From the NCBI RefSeq assembly GCF_051014685.1, contig NC_135061.1, positions 186,001-250,000 on the forward strand: DNA of 64,000 nt, read 5' to 3'. The stretch's first letter is position 1. The number at the start of each line of letters is the position of its first letter. Positions 1-13,600 of the stretch are shown here, one piece after another. The translations under genes were made by a program, and so were the position numbers. The DNA is from Ptiloglossa arizonensis (taxonomy: Eukaryota; Arthropoda; Insecta; Hymenoptera; Colletidae). A model generated the notes under the pieces. It was given only the letters and a program-made list of their open reading frames with translations, was not told the DNA's origin and searched no databases.

Positions 1-972
1 TATACGTTATAGGTTATACGTTATACGTTATACGTTATACATTATACGTTGTACGTTATACGTTATACGTTATACGTTATACGTTATACGATATACGTTA
101 TACGTTATACGTTACACGTTACACGTTATACGTTATACGTTATACGTTATACGTAATACGTTATACGTTATACGTTATACGTTATACGTTATACGTTATA
201 CGTTATACGTTATACGTTATACGTTATACGTTATACGTTATACGTTATACGTTATACGTTATACGTTATACGTTATACGTTATACGTTATACGGTATACG
301 TTATACGTTATACGTTATACGTTCTACGTTATACGTTATACGTTATACGTTATACGTTATACGTTATACGTTATACGTTATACTTTATACGTTATACGTT
401 ATACGTTATACGTTATACGTTATACGGTATACGTTATACGTTATACGTTATACGTTCTACGTTATACGTTATACGTTATACGTTATACGTTATACGTTAT
501 ACGTTATACGTTATACTTTATACGTTATACGTTATACGTTATACGTTATACGTTATACGTTATACGTTATACGTTCTACGTTCTACGTTATACTTTATAC
601 GTTATACGTTATACGTTATACGTTATACGTTATACGTTATACGTTATACGTTCTACGTTCTACGTTATACGTTATACGTTATACGTTATACGTTATACGT
701 TATACGTTATACGTTATACGTTATACGTTATACGTTATACGTTATACGTTACACGTTATACGTTATACGTTACACGTTATACGTTATACGTTATACGTTA
801 TACGTTATACGTTATACGTTATACGTTATACGTTATACGTTATACGTTATACGTTACACGTTATACGTTATACGTTATACGTTATACGTTATACGTTATA
901 CGTTATACGTTATACGTTATACGTTATACGTTAAAAGTTATACGTTATACGTTATACATTATACGTTATACG
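1..972. repeat. Box-free heptamer segment, left edge
   Basis: This segment has no GCATAAG box. It is TTATACG with sparse variants: TTATAGG at 7, then ATATACG, paired TTACACG and TAATACG, and later TTCTACG singles and pairs. A 133-bp (19-unit) internal duplication is visible: GTATACG at 294 and 427, TTCTACG at 322 and 455, TTATACT at 378 and 511. The right end carries TTAAAAG at 931, exactly 42 bp before the first A box, as at most A boxes. No gene is seen. Confidence 0.9.
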
Positions 973-1007
973 GCATAAGTTCTAGGATATGCGTTATAGA
1001 TTATATG
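973..1007 (+). repeat. Type A box (first of about 92 copies)
   Basis: The box is five diverged heptamers in register. Units 1-3 are GCATAAG (973), TTCTAGG (980) and ATATGCG (987). In type A, unit 4 is TTATAGA (994) and unit 5 is TTATATG (1001). Units 1-3 contain an interrupted dyad, GCATA and its complement TATGC separated by 10 nt, with CTAG near the centre. Upstream flank: TTAAAAG at -42, TTATACA at -21, then TTATACG (subtype A1) or TTATACT (subtype A2) at -14. Subtype A1 is usually followed after about six pure units by TTACACG; A2 is followed by TTACACA, GTATACG, TTATACG and TTATCCG. Function is unknown; a binding or recombination site is a guess. Confidence 0.9.
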
Positions 1008-1574
1008 TTATACGTTATACGTTATACGTTATACGTTATACGTTATACGTTACACGTTATGCGTTATACGTTATACGTTATACGTTATACGTTATACGTT
1101 ATACGTTATACGTTATACGTTATACGTTATACGTTAAAAGTTATACGTTATACGTTATACATTATACTTTTTACGGCATAAGTTCTAGGATATGCGTTAT
1201 AGATTATATGTTATACGTTATACGTTATACGTTATACGTTATACGTTATACGTTACACAGTATACGTTATACGTTATCCGTTATACGTTATACGTTATAC
1301 GTTATACGTTATACGTTATACGTTATACGTTATACATTATACGTTATACGGCATAAGTTCTAGGATATGCGTTATAGATTATATGTTATGCGTTATACGT
1401 TATACGTTATACGTTATACGTTATACGTTACACGTTATACGTTATACGTTATACGTTATACGTTATACGTTATACGTTATACGTTATACGTTATACGTTA
1501 AAAGTTATACGTTATACGTTATACATTATACTTTATACGGCATAAGATCTAGGATATGCGTTATAGATTATATG
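973..1574. repeat. Cluster of four A boxes
   Basis: A boxes start at 973, 1176, 1351 and 1540, spaced 203, 175 and 189 bp, all multiples of 7. The box at 1351 is followed by TTATGCG. The box at 1540 has ATCTAGG as its second unit instead of TTCTAGG; this variant was seen only here and at 6517. TTACACG lies after the odd members, and the TTACACA plus GTATACG plus TTATCCG signature follows the even ones. The cluster is repeated at 5817-6551. Confidence 0.9.
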
Positions 1575-3352
1575 TTGTACGTTATACGTTATACGTTATA
1601 CGTTATACGTTATACGTTATACGTTACACAGTATACGTTATACGTTATCCGTTATACGTTATACGTTATACTTTATACGTTATACGTTATACGTTATACG
1701 TTATACGTATTACGTTATACGTTATACGTTATACGTTATACGTTATACGTTATACCTTATACGTTATACGTTATACGTTATACGTTATACGTTATACGTT
1801 ATACGTTATACGTTATACGTTATTTGTTATAGGTTATACGTTATACGTTATACATTATACGTTATACGTTATACGTTATACGTTATACGTATTACGTTAC
1901 ACGTTATACGTTATACGTTATACGTTATACGTTATACGTTATACGCTATACTTTATACGTAATACGTTACACGTTATACGTTACACGGTATACGTTATAC
2001 GTTATACGTTATACGTTATACGTTATACGTTATGCGTTATACGTTATACGTTATACGTTATACGTATTACGTTATAGGTTATACGTTATACGTTATAGGT
2101 TATACGTTATACATTATACGTTATACATTATACGTTGTACGTTATACGTTATACGTTATACGTTATACGTTATACGATATACGTTATACGTTATACGTTA
2201 CACGTTACACGTTATACGTTATACGTTATACGTTATACGTAATACGTTATACGTTATACGTTATACGTTATACGTTATACGTTATACGTTATACGTTATA
2301 CGTTATACGTTATACGTTATACGTTATACGTTATACGTTATACGTTATACGTTATACGTTATACGTTATACGTTATACGGTATACGTTATACGTTATACG
2401 TTATACGTTCTACGTTATACGTTATACGTTATACGTTATACGTTATACGTTATACGTTATACGTTATACTTTATACGTTATACGTTATACGTTATACGTT
2501 ATACGTTATACGTTATACGTTATACGTTATACGTTATACGCTATACGTTATACGTTATACGTTATACGTTATATGTTATAGGTTATACGTAATACGTTAT
2601 ACGTTATACGTTATACGTTATACGTTCTACGTTCTACGTTATACGTTATACGTTATACGTTATACGTTATACGTTATACGTTATACGTTATACGTTATAC
2701 GTTATACGTTATACGTTATACGTTATACGTTATACGTTATACGTTATACGTTATACGTTATACGTTATACGTTATACGTTCTACGTTCTACGTTATACGT
2801 TATACGTTATACGTTATACGTTATACGTTATACGTTATACGTTATACGTTATACGTTATACGTTATACGTTATACGTTATACGTTATACGTTATACGTTA
2901 TACGTTATACGTTATACGTTATACGTTATACGTTATACGTTATACGTTATACGTTATACGTTATACGTTATACGTTATACGTTATACGTTATAGGTTATA
3001 CGTTATAGGTTATACGTTATACGTTATACGTTATGCGTTATACGTTATGCGTTATACGTTATACGTTATACGTTATACGTTATACGTTATACGTTATACG
3101 TTATACGTTATACGTTATACGTTATACGTTATACGTTATACGTTATACGTTATACGTTATACGTTATACGTATTACGTTATACGTTATACGTTATACGTT
3201 AAAAGTTATACGTTATACGTTATACGTTAAAAGTTATACGTTATACGTTAAAAGTTATACGTTATACGTTATACGTTAAAAGTTATACGTTATACGTTAT
3301 ACGTTATACACTATATGTTATACGTTATACGTTATACACTATACGTTATACG
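1575..3352. repeat. Box-free segment with TTATTTG, TTCTACG and TTATGCG marks
   Basis: There is no box for about 1.8 kb. Landmarks: TTATTTG at 1820 followed by TTATAGG, a TTATGCG at 2030, GTATACG at 2380, TTCTACG pairs at 2625/2632 and 2779/2786, a pure run of 28 units at 2793-2988, and TTATGCG at 3031 and 3045. It ends with two TTAAAAG-bearing stretches and the flank of the B box at 3353. The same series recurs at 6552-8378 at an offset of about 4,977 bp. No gene is seen. Confidence 0.88.
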
Positions 3353-3387
3353 GCATAAGTTCTAGGATATGCGTTATATATTATATG
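3353..3387 (+). repeat. Type B box (first of about 40 copies)
   Basis: Units 1-3 are the same as in type A. Unit 4 is TTATATA and unit 5 is TTATATG, followed by one TTATACG and then TTGTACG. The upstream flank is distinctive: TTATACA at 3304, CTATATG at 3311, two pure units, TTATACA at 3332, CTATACG at 3339 and one pure unit. Farther upstream lie one or more TTAAAAG units. B boxes are most often followed by a C box 140-203 bp downstream. Confidence 0.9.
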
Positions 3388-3499
3388 TTATACGTTGTAC
3401 GTTATACGTTATACGTTATACGTTATACGTTATACGTTATACGTTATACGTTATACGTTATACGTTATACGTTATACGTTATACTTTATACGTTATACG

Positions 3500-3667
3500 C
3501 TATACGTTATACGTTATTCAGCATAAGTTCTAGGATATGCGTTATACATTGTATGTTATACGTTATACATTATACGTTATACGTTGTACGTTATACGGTA
3601 TACGATATACGATATACGTTACACGTTATCCGTTATACGTTATACGTTATACGTTATACGTATTACG
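3500..3667 (+). repeat. Type C box with its conserved flanks (first of about 51)
   Basis: The C box proper is 3521-3555. It is preceded by CTATACG (3500), TTATACG and TTATTCA (3514). Units 1-3 match the other boxes; unit 4 is TTATACA and unit 5 is TTGTATG (subtype C1) or TTATATG (subtype C2, for example at 13034). Downstream is a long conserved signature: TTATACA at 3563, TTGTACG at 3584, GTATACG at 3598, two ATATACG from 3605, TTACACG at 3619, TTATCCG at 3626, four pure units and TATTACG at 3661. Apart from occasional substitutions the signature is the same at 59843, 56 kb away. At 30196 it has gained one extra GTATACG unit. At 168 bp it is the longest strongly diverged stretch in the array. 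Confidence 0.9.
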
Positions 3668-4423
3668 TTATACGTTATACGTTATACGTTATACGTTATA
3701 CGTTATACGTTATACGTTATACGTTATACGTTATACGTTATACGTTATACGTTATACGTTATACGTTAAAAGTTATACGTTATACGTTATACGTTATACA
3801 CTATATGTTATACGTTATACGTTATACACAATACGTTATACGGCATAAGTTCTAGGATATGCGTTATATATTATATGTTATACGTTGTACGTTATACGTT
3901 ATACGTTATACGTTATACGTTATACGTTATACGTTATACGTTATACGTTATACGTTATACGTTATACGTTATACGTTATACGTTATACTTTATACGTTAT
4001 ACGCTATACGTTATACGTTATTCAGCATAAGTTCTAGGATATGCGTTATACATTGTATGTTATACGTTATACATTATACGTTATACGTTGTACGTTATAC
4101 GGTATACGATATACGATATACGTTACACGTTATCCGTTATACGTTATACGTTATACGTTATACGTATTACGTTATACGTTATACGTTATACGTTATACGT
4201 TATACGTTATACGTTATACGTTATACGTTATACGTTATACGTTATACGTTATACGTTATACGTTACACGTTATACGTTATACGTTATACGTTATACGTTA
4301 TACGTTATACGTTATACGTTATACGTTATACGTTATACGTTATACGTTATAAGTTATACGTTATACGTTATACATTATACTTTATACGGCATAAGTTCTA
4401 GGATATGCGTTATAGATTATATG

Positions 4424-5816
4424 TTATACGTTATACGTTATACGTTATACGTTATACGTTATACGTTATACGTTACACAGTATACGTTATACGTTATCCG
4501 TTATACGTTATACGTTATACTTTATACGTTATACGTTATACGTTATACGTTATACGTATTACGTTATACGTTATACGTTATACGTTATACATTATACGTT
4601 GTACGTTATACGTTATACGTTATACGTTATACGTTATACGATATACGTTATACGTTATACGTTACACGTTACACGTTATACGTTATACGTTATACGTTAT
4701 ACGTAATACGTTATACGTTATACGTTATACGTTATACGTTATACGTTATACGTTATACGTTATACGTTATACGTTATACGTTATACGTTATACGTTATAC
4801 GTTATACGTTATACGTTATACGTTATACGTTATACGGTATACGTTATACGTTATACGTTATACGTTCTACGTTATACGTTATACGTTATACGTTATACGT
4901 TATACGTTATACGTTATACGTTATACTTTATACGTTATACGTTATACGTTATACGTTATACGTTATACGTTATACGTTATACGTTATACGTTATACGCTA
5001 TACGTTATACGTTATACGTTATACGTTATACGTTATATGTTATAGGTTATACGTAATACGTTATACGTTATACGTTATACGTTATACGTATTACGTTATA
5101 GGTTATACGTTATACGTTATAGGTTATACGATATACGTTATACGTTATACATTATACGTTGTACGTTATACGTTATACGTTATACGTTATACGTTATACG
5201 ATATACGTTATACGTTATACGTTACACGTTACACGTTATACGTTATACGTTATACGTTATACGTTATACGTAATACGTTATACGTTATACGTTATACGTT
5301 ATACGTTATACGTTATACGTTATACGTTATACGTTATACGTTATACGTTATACGTTATACGTTATACGTTATACGTTATACGTTATACGTTATACGTTAT
5401 ACGTTATACGGTATACGTTATACGTTATACGTTATACGTTCTACGTTATACGTTATACGTTATACGTTATACGTTATACGTTATACGTTATACGTTATAC
5501 GTTATACTTTATACGTTATACGTTATACGTTATACGTTATACGTTATACGTTATACGTTATACGTTATACGTTCTACGTTCTACGTTATACGTTATACGT
5601 TATACGTTATACGTTATACGTTATACGTTATACGTTATACGTTATACGTTATACGTTATACGTTATACGTTATACGTTATACGTTATACGTTACACGTTA
5701 TACGTTATACGTTATACGTTATACGTTATACGTTATACGTTATACGTTATACGTTATACGTTATACGTTATACGTTAAAAGTTATACGTTATACGTTATA
5801 CATTATACGTTATACG
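4424..5816. repeat. Box-free heptamer segment
   Basis: About 1.4 kb of TTATACG with scattered variants: TTACACA and TTATCCG soon after the A2 box at 4389, then TATTACG, TTGTACG, ATATACG, paired TTACACG, TAATACG, GTATACG with TTCTACG and TTATACT, TTATAGG, and a second similar series in the right half. It resembles 1575-3352 without the TTATTTG mark. It contains the longest apparent open frame (4405-5778, + strand), which is rejected as a gene. Confidence 0.88.
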
Positions 5817-6551
5817 GCATAAGTTCTAGGATATGCGTTATAGATTATATGTTATACGTTATACGTTATACGTTATACGTTATACGTTATACGTTACACG
5901 TTATGCGTTATACGTTATACGTTATACGTTATACGTTATACGTTATACGTTATACGTTATACGTTATACGTTAAAAGTTATACGTTATACGTTATACATT
6001 ATACTTTTTACGGCATAAGTTCTAGGATATGCGTTATAGATTATATGTTATACGTTATACGTTATACGTTATACGTTATACGTTATACGTTACACAGTAT
6101 ACGTTATACGTTATCCGTTATACGTTATACGTTATACTTTATACGTTATACGTTATACGTTATACGTTATACGTATTACGTCATACGTCATACGTTATAC
6201 GTTATACGTTATACGTTATACGTTATACGTTATACGTTATACGTTATACGTTATACGTTATACGTTATACGTTATACGTTATACGTTATACGTTATACGT
6301 TATACGTTATACGTTATACATTATACGTTATACGGCATAAGTTCTAGGATATGCGTTATAGATTATATGTTATGCGTTATACGTTATACGTTATACGTTA
6401 TACGTTATACGTTACACGTTATACGTTATACGTTATACGTTATACGTTATACGTTATACGTTATACGTTATACGTTAAAAGTTATACGTTATACGTTATA
6501 CATTATACTTTATACGGCATAAGATCTAGGATATGCGTTATAGATTATATG
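5817..6551. repeat. Second cluster of four A boxes
   Basis: A boxes at 5817, 6013, 6335 and 6517. The last has ATCTAGG as unit 2, as at 1540, and the third is followed by TTATGCG as at 1351. The spacing between the second and third boxes is 322 bp here against 175 bp in the first cluster, so about 147 bp (21 units) was gained or lost between the copies. Confidence 0.88.
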
Positions 6552-8378
6552 TTGTACGTTATACGTTATACGTTATACGTTATACGTTATACGTTATACC
6601 TTACACAGTATACGTTATACGTTATCCGTTATACGTTATACGTTATACTTTATACGTTATACGTTATACGTTATACGTTATACGTATTACGTTATACGTT
6701 ATACGTTATACGTTATACGTTATACGTTATACCTTATACGTTATACGTTATACGTTATACGTTATACGTTATACGTTATACGTTATACGTTATACGTTAT
6801 TTGTTATAGGTTATACGTTATACGTTATACATTATACGTTATACGTTATACGTTATACGTTATACGTATTACGTTATACGTTATACGTTATACGTTATAC
6901 GTTATACGTTATACGTTATACGCTATACTTTATACGTAATACGTTACACGTTATACGTTATACGGTATACGTTATACGTTATACGTTATACGTTATACGT
7001 TATACGTTATGCGTTATACGTTATACGTTATACGTTATACGTATTACGTTATAGGTTATACGTTATACGTTATAGGTTATACGTTATACATTATACGTTA
7101 TACATTATACGTTGTACGTTATACGTTATACGTTATACGTTATACGTTATACGATATACGTTATACGTTATACGTTACACGTTACACGTTATACGTTATA
7201 CGTTATACGTTATACGTAATACGTTATACGTTATACGTTATACGTTATACGTTATACGTTATACGTTATGCGTTATACGTTATACGTTATACGTTATACG
7301 TTATACGTTATACGTTATACGTTATACGTTATACGTTATACGGTATACGTTATACGTTATACGTTATACGTTCTACGTTATACGTTATACGTTATACGTT
7401 ATACGTTATACGTTATACGTTATACGTTATACTTTATACGTTATACGTTATACGTTATACGTTATACGTTATACGTTATACGTTATACGTTATACGTTAT
7501 ACGTTATACGTTATACGTTATATGTTATAGGTTATACGTAATACGTTATACGTTATACGTTATACGTTATACGTTCTACGTTCTACGTTATACGTTATAC
7601 GTTATACGTTATACGTTATACGTTATACGTTATACGTTATACGTTATACGTTATACGTTATACGTTATACGTTATACGTTATACGTTATACGTTATACGT
7701 TATACGTTATACGTTATACGTTATACGTTATACGTTCTACGTTCTACGTTATACGTTATACGTTATACGTTATACGTTATACGTTATACGTTATACGTTA
7801 TACGTTATACGTTATACGTTATACGTTATACGTTATACGTTATACGTTATACGTTATACGTTATACGTTATACGTTATACGTTATACGTTATACGTTATA
7901 CGTTATACGTTATACGTTATACGTTATACGTTATACGTTATACGTTATACGTTATACGTTATACGTTATACGTTATACGTTATACGTTATACGTTATAGG
8001 TTATACGTTATAGGTTATACGTTATACGTTATACGTTATGCGTTATACGTTATGCGTTATACGTTATACGTTATACGTTATACGTTATACGTTATACGTT
8101 ATACGTTATACGTTATACGTTATACGTTATACGTTATACGTTATACGTTATACGTTATACGTTATACGTATTACGTTATACGTTATACGTTATACGTTAA
8201 AAGTTATACGTTATACGTTATACGTTAAAAGTTATACGTTATACGTTAAAAGTTATACGTTATACGTTATACGTTAAAAGTTATACGTTATACGTTATAC
8301 GTTAAAAGTTATACGTTATACGTTATACGTTATACACTATATGTTATACGTTATACGTTATACACTATACGTTATACG
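6552..8378. repeat. Box-free segment, copy of 1575-3352
   Basis: Landmarks match the first copy: TTATTTG at 6797 (offset 4,977), GTATACG at 7343 (offset 4,963), and TTATGCG at 8036 and 8050 (offset about 5,005). The drift is in whole heptamers. It holds the longest exact run I found, 35 pure units at 7749-7993, between a TTCTACG pair and TTATAGG. No gene is seen. Confidence 0.88.
7749..7993 (+). repeat. Longest exact TTATACG run found (35 units)
   Basis: 245 bp without a single substitution. The homologous run in the other macro-copy (2793-2988) has 28 units. Other long exact runs: 51316-51518 (29), 53813-54022 (30), 57479-57702 (32), 59318-59555 (34), 60737-60946 (30), 61164-61401 (34) and 63495-63725 (33). 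They cluster in the box-free parts and at the right end. Confidence 0.85.
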
Positions 8379-11300
8379 GCATAAGTTCTAGGATATGCGT
8401 TATATATTATATGTTATACGTTGTACGTTATACGTTATACGTTATACGTTATACGTTATACGTTATACGTTATACGTTATACGTTATACGTTATACGTTA
8501 TACGTTATACGTTATACGTTATACGTTATACGTTATACGTTATACTTTATACGTTATACGCTATACGTTATACGTTATTCAGCATAAGTTCTAGGATATG
8601 CGTTATACATTGTATGTTATACGTTATACATTATACGTTATACGTTGTACGTTATACGGTATACGATATACGATATACGTTACACGTTATCCGTTATACG
8701 TTATACGTTATACGTTATACGTATTACGTTATACGTTATACGTTATACGTTATACGTTATACGTTATACGTTATACGTTATACGTTATACGTTATACGTT
8801 ATACGTTATACGTTATACGTTATACGTTATACGTTAAAAGTTATACGTTATACGTTATACATTATACGTTATACGGCATAAGTTCTAGGATATGCGTTAT
8901 AGATTATATGTTATACGTTATACGTTATACGTTATACGTTATACGTTATACGTTATACGTTATACGTATTACGTTATACGTTATACGTTATACGTTAAAA
9001 GTTATACGTTATACGTTATACGTTAAAAGTTATACGTTATACGTTATACGTTATACACTATATGTTATACGTTATACGTTATACACTATACGTTATACGG
9101 CATAAGTTCTAGGATATGCGTTATATATAATATGTTATACGTTGTACGTTATACGTTATACGTTTTACGTTATACGTTATACGTTATACGTTATACGTTA
9201 TACATTATACGTTATACGGCATAAGTTCTAGGATATGCGTTATAGATTATATGTTATACGTTATACGTTATACGTTATACGTTATACGTTATACGTTACA
9301 CGTTATACGTTATACGTTATACGTTATACGTTATACGTTATACGTTATACGTTATACGTTATACGTTATACGTTATAAGTTATACGTTATACGTTATACA
9401 TTATACTTTATACGGCATAAGTTCTAGGATATGCGTTATAGATTATATGTTATACGTTATACGTTATACGTTATACGTTATACGTTATACGTTATACGTT
9501 ATACGTTACACAGTATACGTTATACGTTATCCGTTACACGTTACACGTTATACGTTATACGTTATACGTTATACGTAATACGTTATACGTTATACGTTAT
9601 ACGTTATACGTTACACGTTATACGTTATACGTTATACGTTATACGTTATACGTTATACGTTATACGTTATACGTTATACGTTATACGTTATACGTTATAC
9701 GTTATACGTATTACGTTATACGTTATACGTTATACGTTATACGTTATACGTTATACGTTATACGTTATACGTTATACGTTATACGGTATACGTTATACGT
9801 TATACGTTATACGTTCTACGTTATACGTTATACGTTATACGTTATACGTTATACGTTATACGTTATACGTTATACGTTATACGTTATACGTTATACGTTA
9901 TACGTTATACGTTATACGTTATACGTTATACGTTATACGTTATACGTTATACGGTATACGTTATACGTTATACGTTATACGTTCTACGTTATACGTTATA
10001 CGTTAAAAGTTATACGTTATACGTTATACGTTAAAAGTTATACGTTATACGTTATACGTTATACACTATATGTTATACGTTATACGTTATACACTATACG
10101 TTATACGGCATAAGTTCTAGGATATGCGTTATATATTATATGTTATACGTTGTACGTTATACGTTATACGTTATACGTTATACGTTATACGTTATACGTT
10201 ATACGTTATACGTTATACGTTATACGTTATACGTTATACGTTATACTTTATACGTTATACGCTATACGTTATACGTTATTCAGCATAAGTTCTAGGATAT
10301 GCGTTATACATTGTATGTTATACGTTATACATTATACGTTATACGTTGTACGTTATACGGTATACGATATACGATATACGTTACACGTTATCCGTTATAC
10401 GTTATACGTTATACGTTATACGTATTACGTTATACGTTATACGTTATACGTTATACGTTATACGTTATACGTTATACGTTATACGTTATACGTTATACGT
10501 TATACGTTATACGTTATACGTTATACGTTATACGTTAAAAGTTATACGTTATACGTTATACATTATACGTTATACGGCATAAGTTCTAGGATATGCGTTA
10601 TAGATTATATGTTATACGTTATACGTTATACGTTATACGTTATACGTTATACGTTATACGTTATACGTATTACGTTATACGTTATACGTTATACGTTAAA
10701 AGTTATACGTTATACGTTATACGTTAAAAGTTATACGTTATACGTTATACGTTAAAAGTTATACGTTATACGTTATACGTTATACACTATATGTTATACG
10801 TTATACGTTATACACTATACGTTATACGGCATAAGTTCTAGGATATGCGTTATATATTATATGTTATACGTTGTACGTTATACGTTATACGTTTTACGTT
10901 ATACGTTATACGTTATACGTTATACGTTATACATTATACGTTATACGGCATAAGTTCTAGGATATGCGTTATAGATTATATGTTATACGTTATACGTTAT
11001 ACGTTATACGTTATACGTTATACGTTACACGTTATACGTTATACGTTATACGTTATACGTTATACGTTATACGTTATACGTTATACGTTATACGTTATAA
11101 GTTATACGTTATACGTTATACATTATACTTTATACGGCATAAGTTCTAGGATATGCGTTATAGATTATATGTTATACGTTATACGTTATACGTTATACGT
11201 TATACGTTATACGTTATACGTTACACAGTATACGTTATACGTTATCCGTTACACGTTACACGTTATACGTTATACGTTATACGTTATACGTAATACGTTA

Positions 11301-13600
11301 TACGTTATACGTTATACGTTATACGTTATACGTTATACGTTATACGTTATACGTTATACGTTATACGTTATACGTTATACGTTATACGTTATACGTTATA
11401 CGTTATACGTATTACGTTATACGTTATACGTTATACGTTATACGTTATACGTTATACGTTATACGTTATACGTTATACGTTATACGGTATACGTTATACG
11501 TTATACGTTATACGTTCTACGTTATACGTTATACGTTATACGTTATACGTTATACGTTATACGTTATACGTTATACGTTATACGTTATACGTTATACGTT
11601 ATACGTTATACGTTATACGTTATACGTTATACGTTATACGTTATACGTTATACGTTATACGGTATACGTTATACGTTATACGTTATACGTTCTACGTTAT
11701 ACGTTATACGTTATACGTTATACGTTATACGTTATACGTTATACGTTATACGTTATACGATATACGTTATACGTTATAGGTTATACGTTATAGGTTATAC
11801 GTTATACGTTATACGTTATGCGTTATACGTTATGCGTTATACGTTATACGTTATACGTTATACGTTATACGTTATACGTTATACGTTATACGTTATACGT
11901 TATACGTTATACGTTATACGTTATACGTTATACGTTATACGTTATACGTTATACGTTATACGTATTACGTTATACGTTATACGTTATACGTTAAAAGTTA
12001 TACGTTATACGTTATACGTTAAAAGTTATACGTTATACGTTAAAAGTTATACGTTATACGTTATACGTTAAAAGTTATACGTTATACGTTATACGTTATA
12101 CACTATATGTTATACGTTATACGTTATACACTATACGTTATACGGCATAAGTTCTAGGATATGCGTTATACGTTGTACGTTATACGTTGTACGTTATACG
12201 TTATACGTTATACGTTATACGTTATACGTTATACGTTATACGTTATACGTTATACGTTATACGTTATACGTTATACGTTATACGTTATACTTTATACGTT
12301 ATACGCTATACGTTATACGTTATTCAGCATAAGTTCTAGGATATGCGTTATACATTGTATGTTATACGTTATACATTATACGTTATACGTTGTACGTTAT
12401 ACGGTATACGATATACGATATACGTTACACGTTATCCGTTATACGTTATACGTTATACGTTATACGTATTACGTTATACGTTATACGTTACACGTTATAC
12501 GTTATACGTTATACGTTATACGTTATACGTTATACGTTATACGTTATACGTTATACGTTATACGTTATACGTTATACGTTATACGTTATACGTTATACGT
12601 TAAAAGTTATACGTTATACGTTATACATTATACGTTATACGGCATAAGTTCTAGGATATGCGTTATAGATTATATGTTATACGTTATACGTGATACGTTA
12701 TACGTTATACGTTATACGTTATACGTTATACGTTATACGTATTACGTTATACGTTATACGTTATACGTTAAAAGTTATACGTTATACGTTATACGTTAAA
12801 AGTTATACGTTATACGTTATACGTTATACGTTATACACTAAATGTTATACGTTATACGTTATACACTATACGTTATACGGCATAAGTTCTAGGATATGCG
12901 TTATATATTATATGTTATACGTTGTACGTTATACGTTATACGTTATACGTTATACGTTATACGTTATACGTTATACGTTATACGTTATACGTTATACGTT
13001 ATACGTTATACGCTATACGTTATACGTTATTCAGCATAAGTTCTAGGATATGCGTTATACATTATATGTTATACGTTATACATTATACGTTATACGTTGT
13101 ACGTTATACGGTATACGATATACGATATACGTTACACGTTATCCGTTATACGTTATACGTTATACGTTATACGTATTACGTTATACGTTATACGTTATAC
13201 GTTATACGTTATACGTTATACGTTATACGTTATACGTTATACGTTATACGTTATACGTTATACGTTATACGTTACACGTTATACGTTATACGTTATACGT
13301 TATACGTTATACGTTATACGTTATACGTTATACGTTAAAAGTTATACGTTATACGTTATACATTATACGTTATACGGCATAAGTTCTAGGATATGCGTTA
13401 TAGATTATATGTTATACGTTATACGTTATACGTTATACGTTATACGTTATACGTTACACGTTATACGTTATACGTTATACGTTATACGTTATACGTTATA
13501 CGTTATACGTTATACGTTATACGTTATAAGTTATACGTTATACGTTATACATTATACTTTATACGGCATAAGTTCTAGGATATGCGTTATAGATTATATG
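8379..13600. repeat. Higher-order region with a 1.73-kb tandem pair
   Basis: Boxes: B8379, C8582, A8876, B9100, A9219, A9415, B10108, C10283, A10577, B10829, A10948, A11137, B12145, C12327, A12642, B12880, C13034, A13377, A13566. The series B-C-A-B-A-A repeats with an offset of 1,701-1,729 bp (8379 to 10108, 9100 to 10829). In both copies a B box is followed only 119 bp later by an A box. The B box at 12145 has lost its fourth and fifth variant units. Box-free stretches at 9450-10107 and 11172-12144 carry GTATACG with TTCTACG; the second ends with TTATGCG at 11816 and 11830. Confidence 0.88.

Larger units (their letters stand above)
3353..4423. repeat. Mixed B and C boxes ending in an A box
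   Basis: Boxes: B at 3353, C at 3521, B at 3843, C at 4025, A at 4389. The two B-C pairs are near copies 490-504 bp apart. The A box at 4389 is subtype A2 (preceded by TTATACT) and leads into the next box-free segment. Confidence 0.88.

Noticed and set aside
973..992. Box dyad as an intrinsic terminator
   Set aside because: The stem is only five AT-rich base pairs with a 10-nt loop and no following T run.
973..1007. AGGA next to ATG in the box as a Shine-Dalgarno and start codon
   Set aside because: AGGA is only one base from the ATG, too close for a ribosome site, and it is part of a box repeated about 184 times with no gene behind it.
4405..5778. Longest + strand open frame (457 codons), and the many similar frames across the window
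   Set aside because: They consist of the LYVIRYT heptapeptide that any stop-free 7-mer array encodes in all three + frames. Several overlap in different frames with the same peptide. Starts come from the box ATG and stops from chance variants such as TTATAGA or TTATAGG. There is no codon bias, domain, signal peptide or spaced ribosome site.
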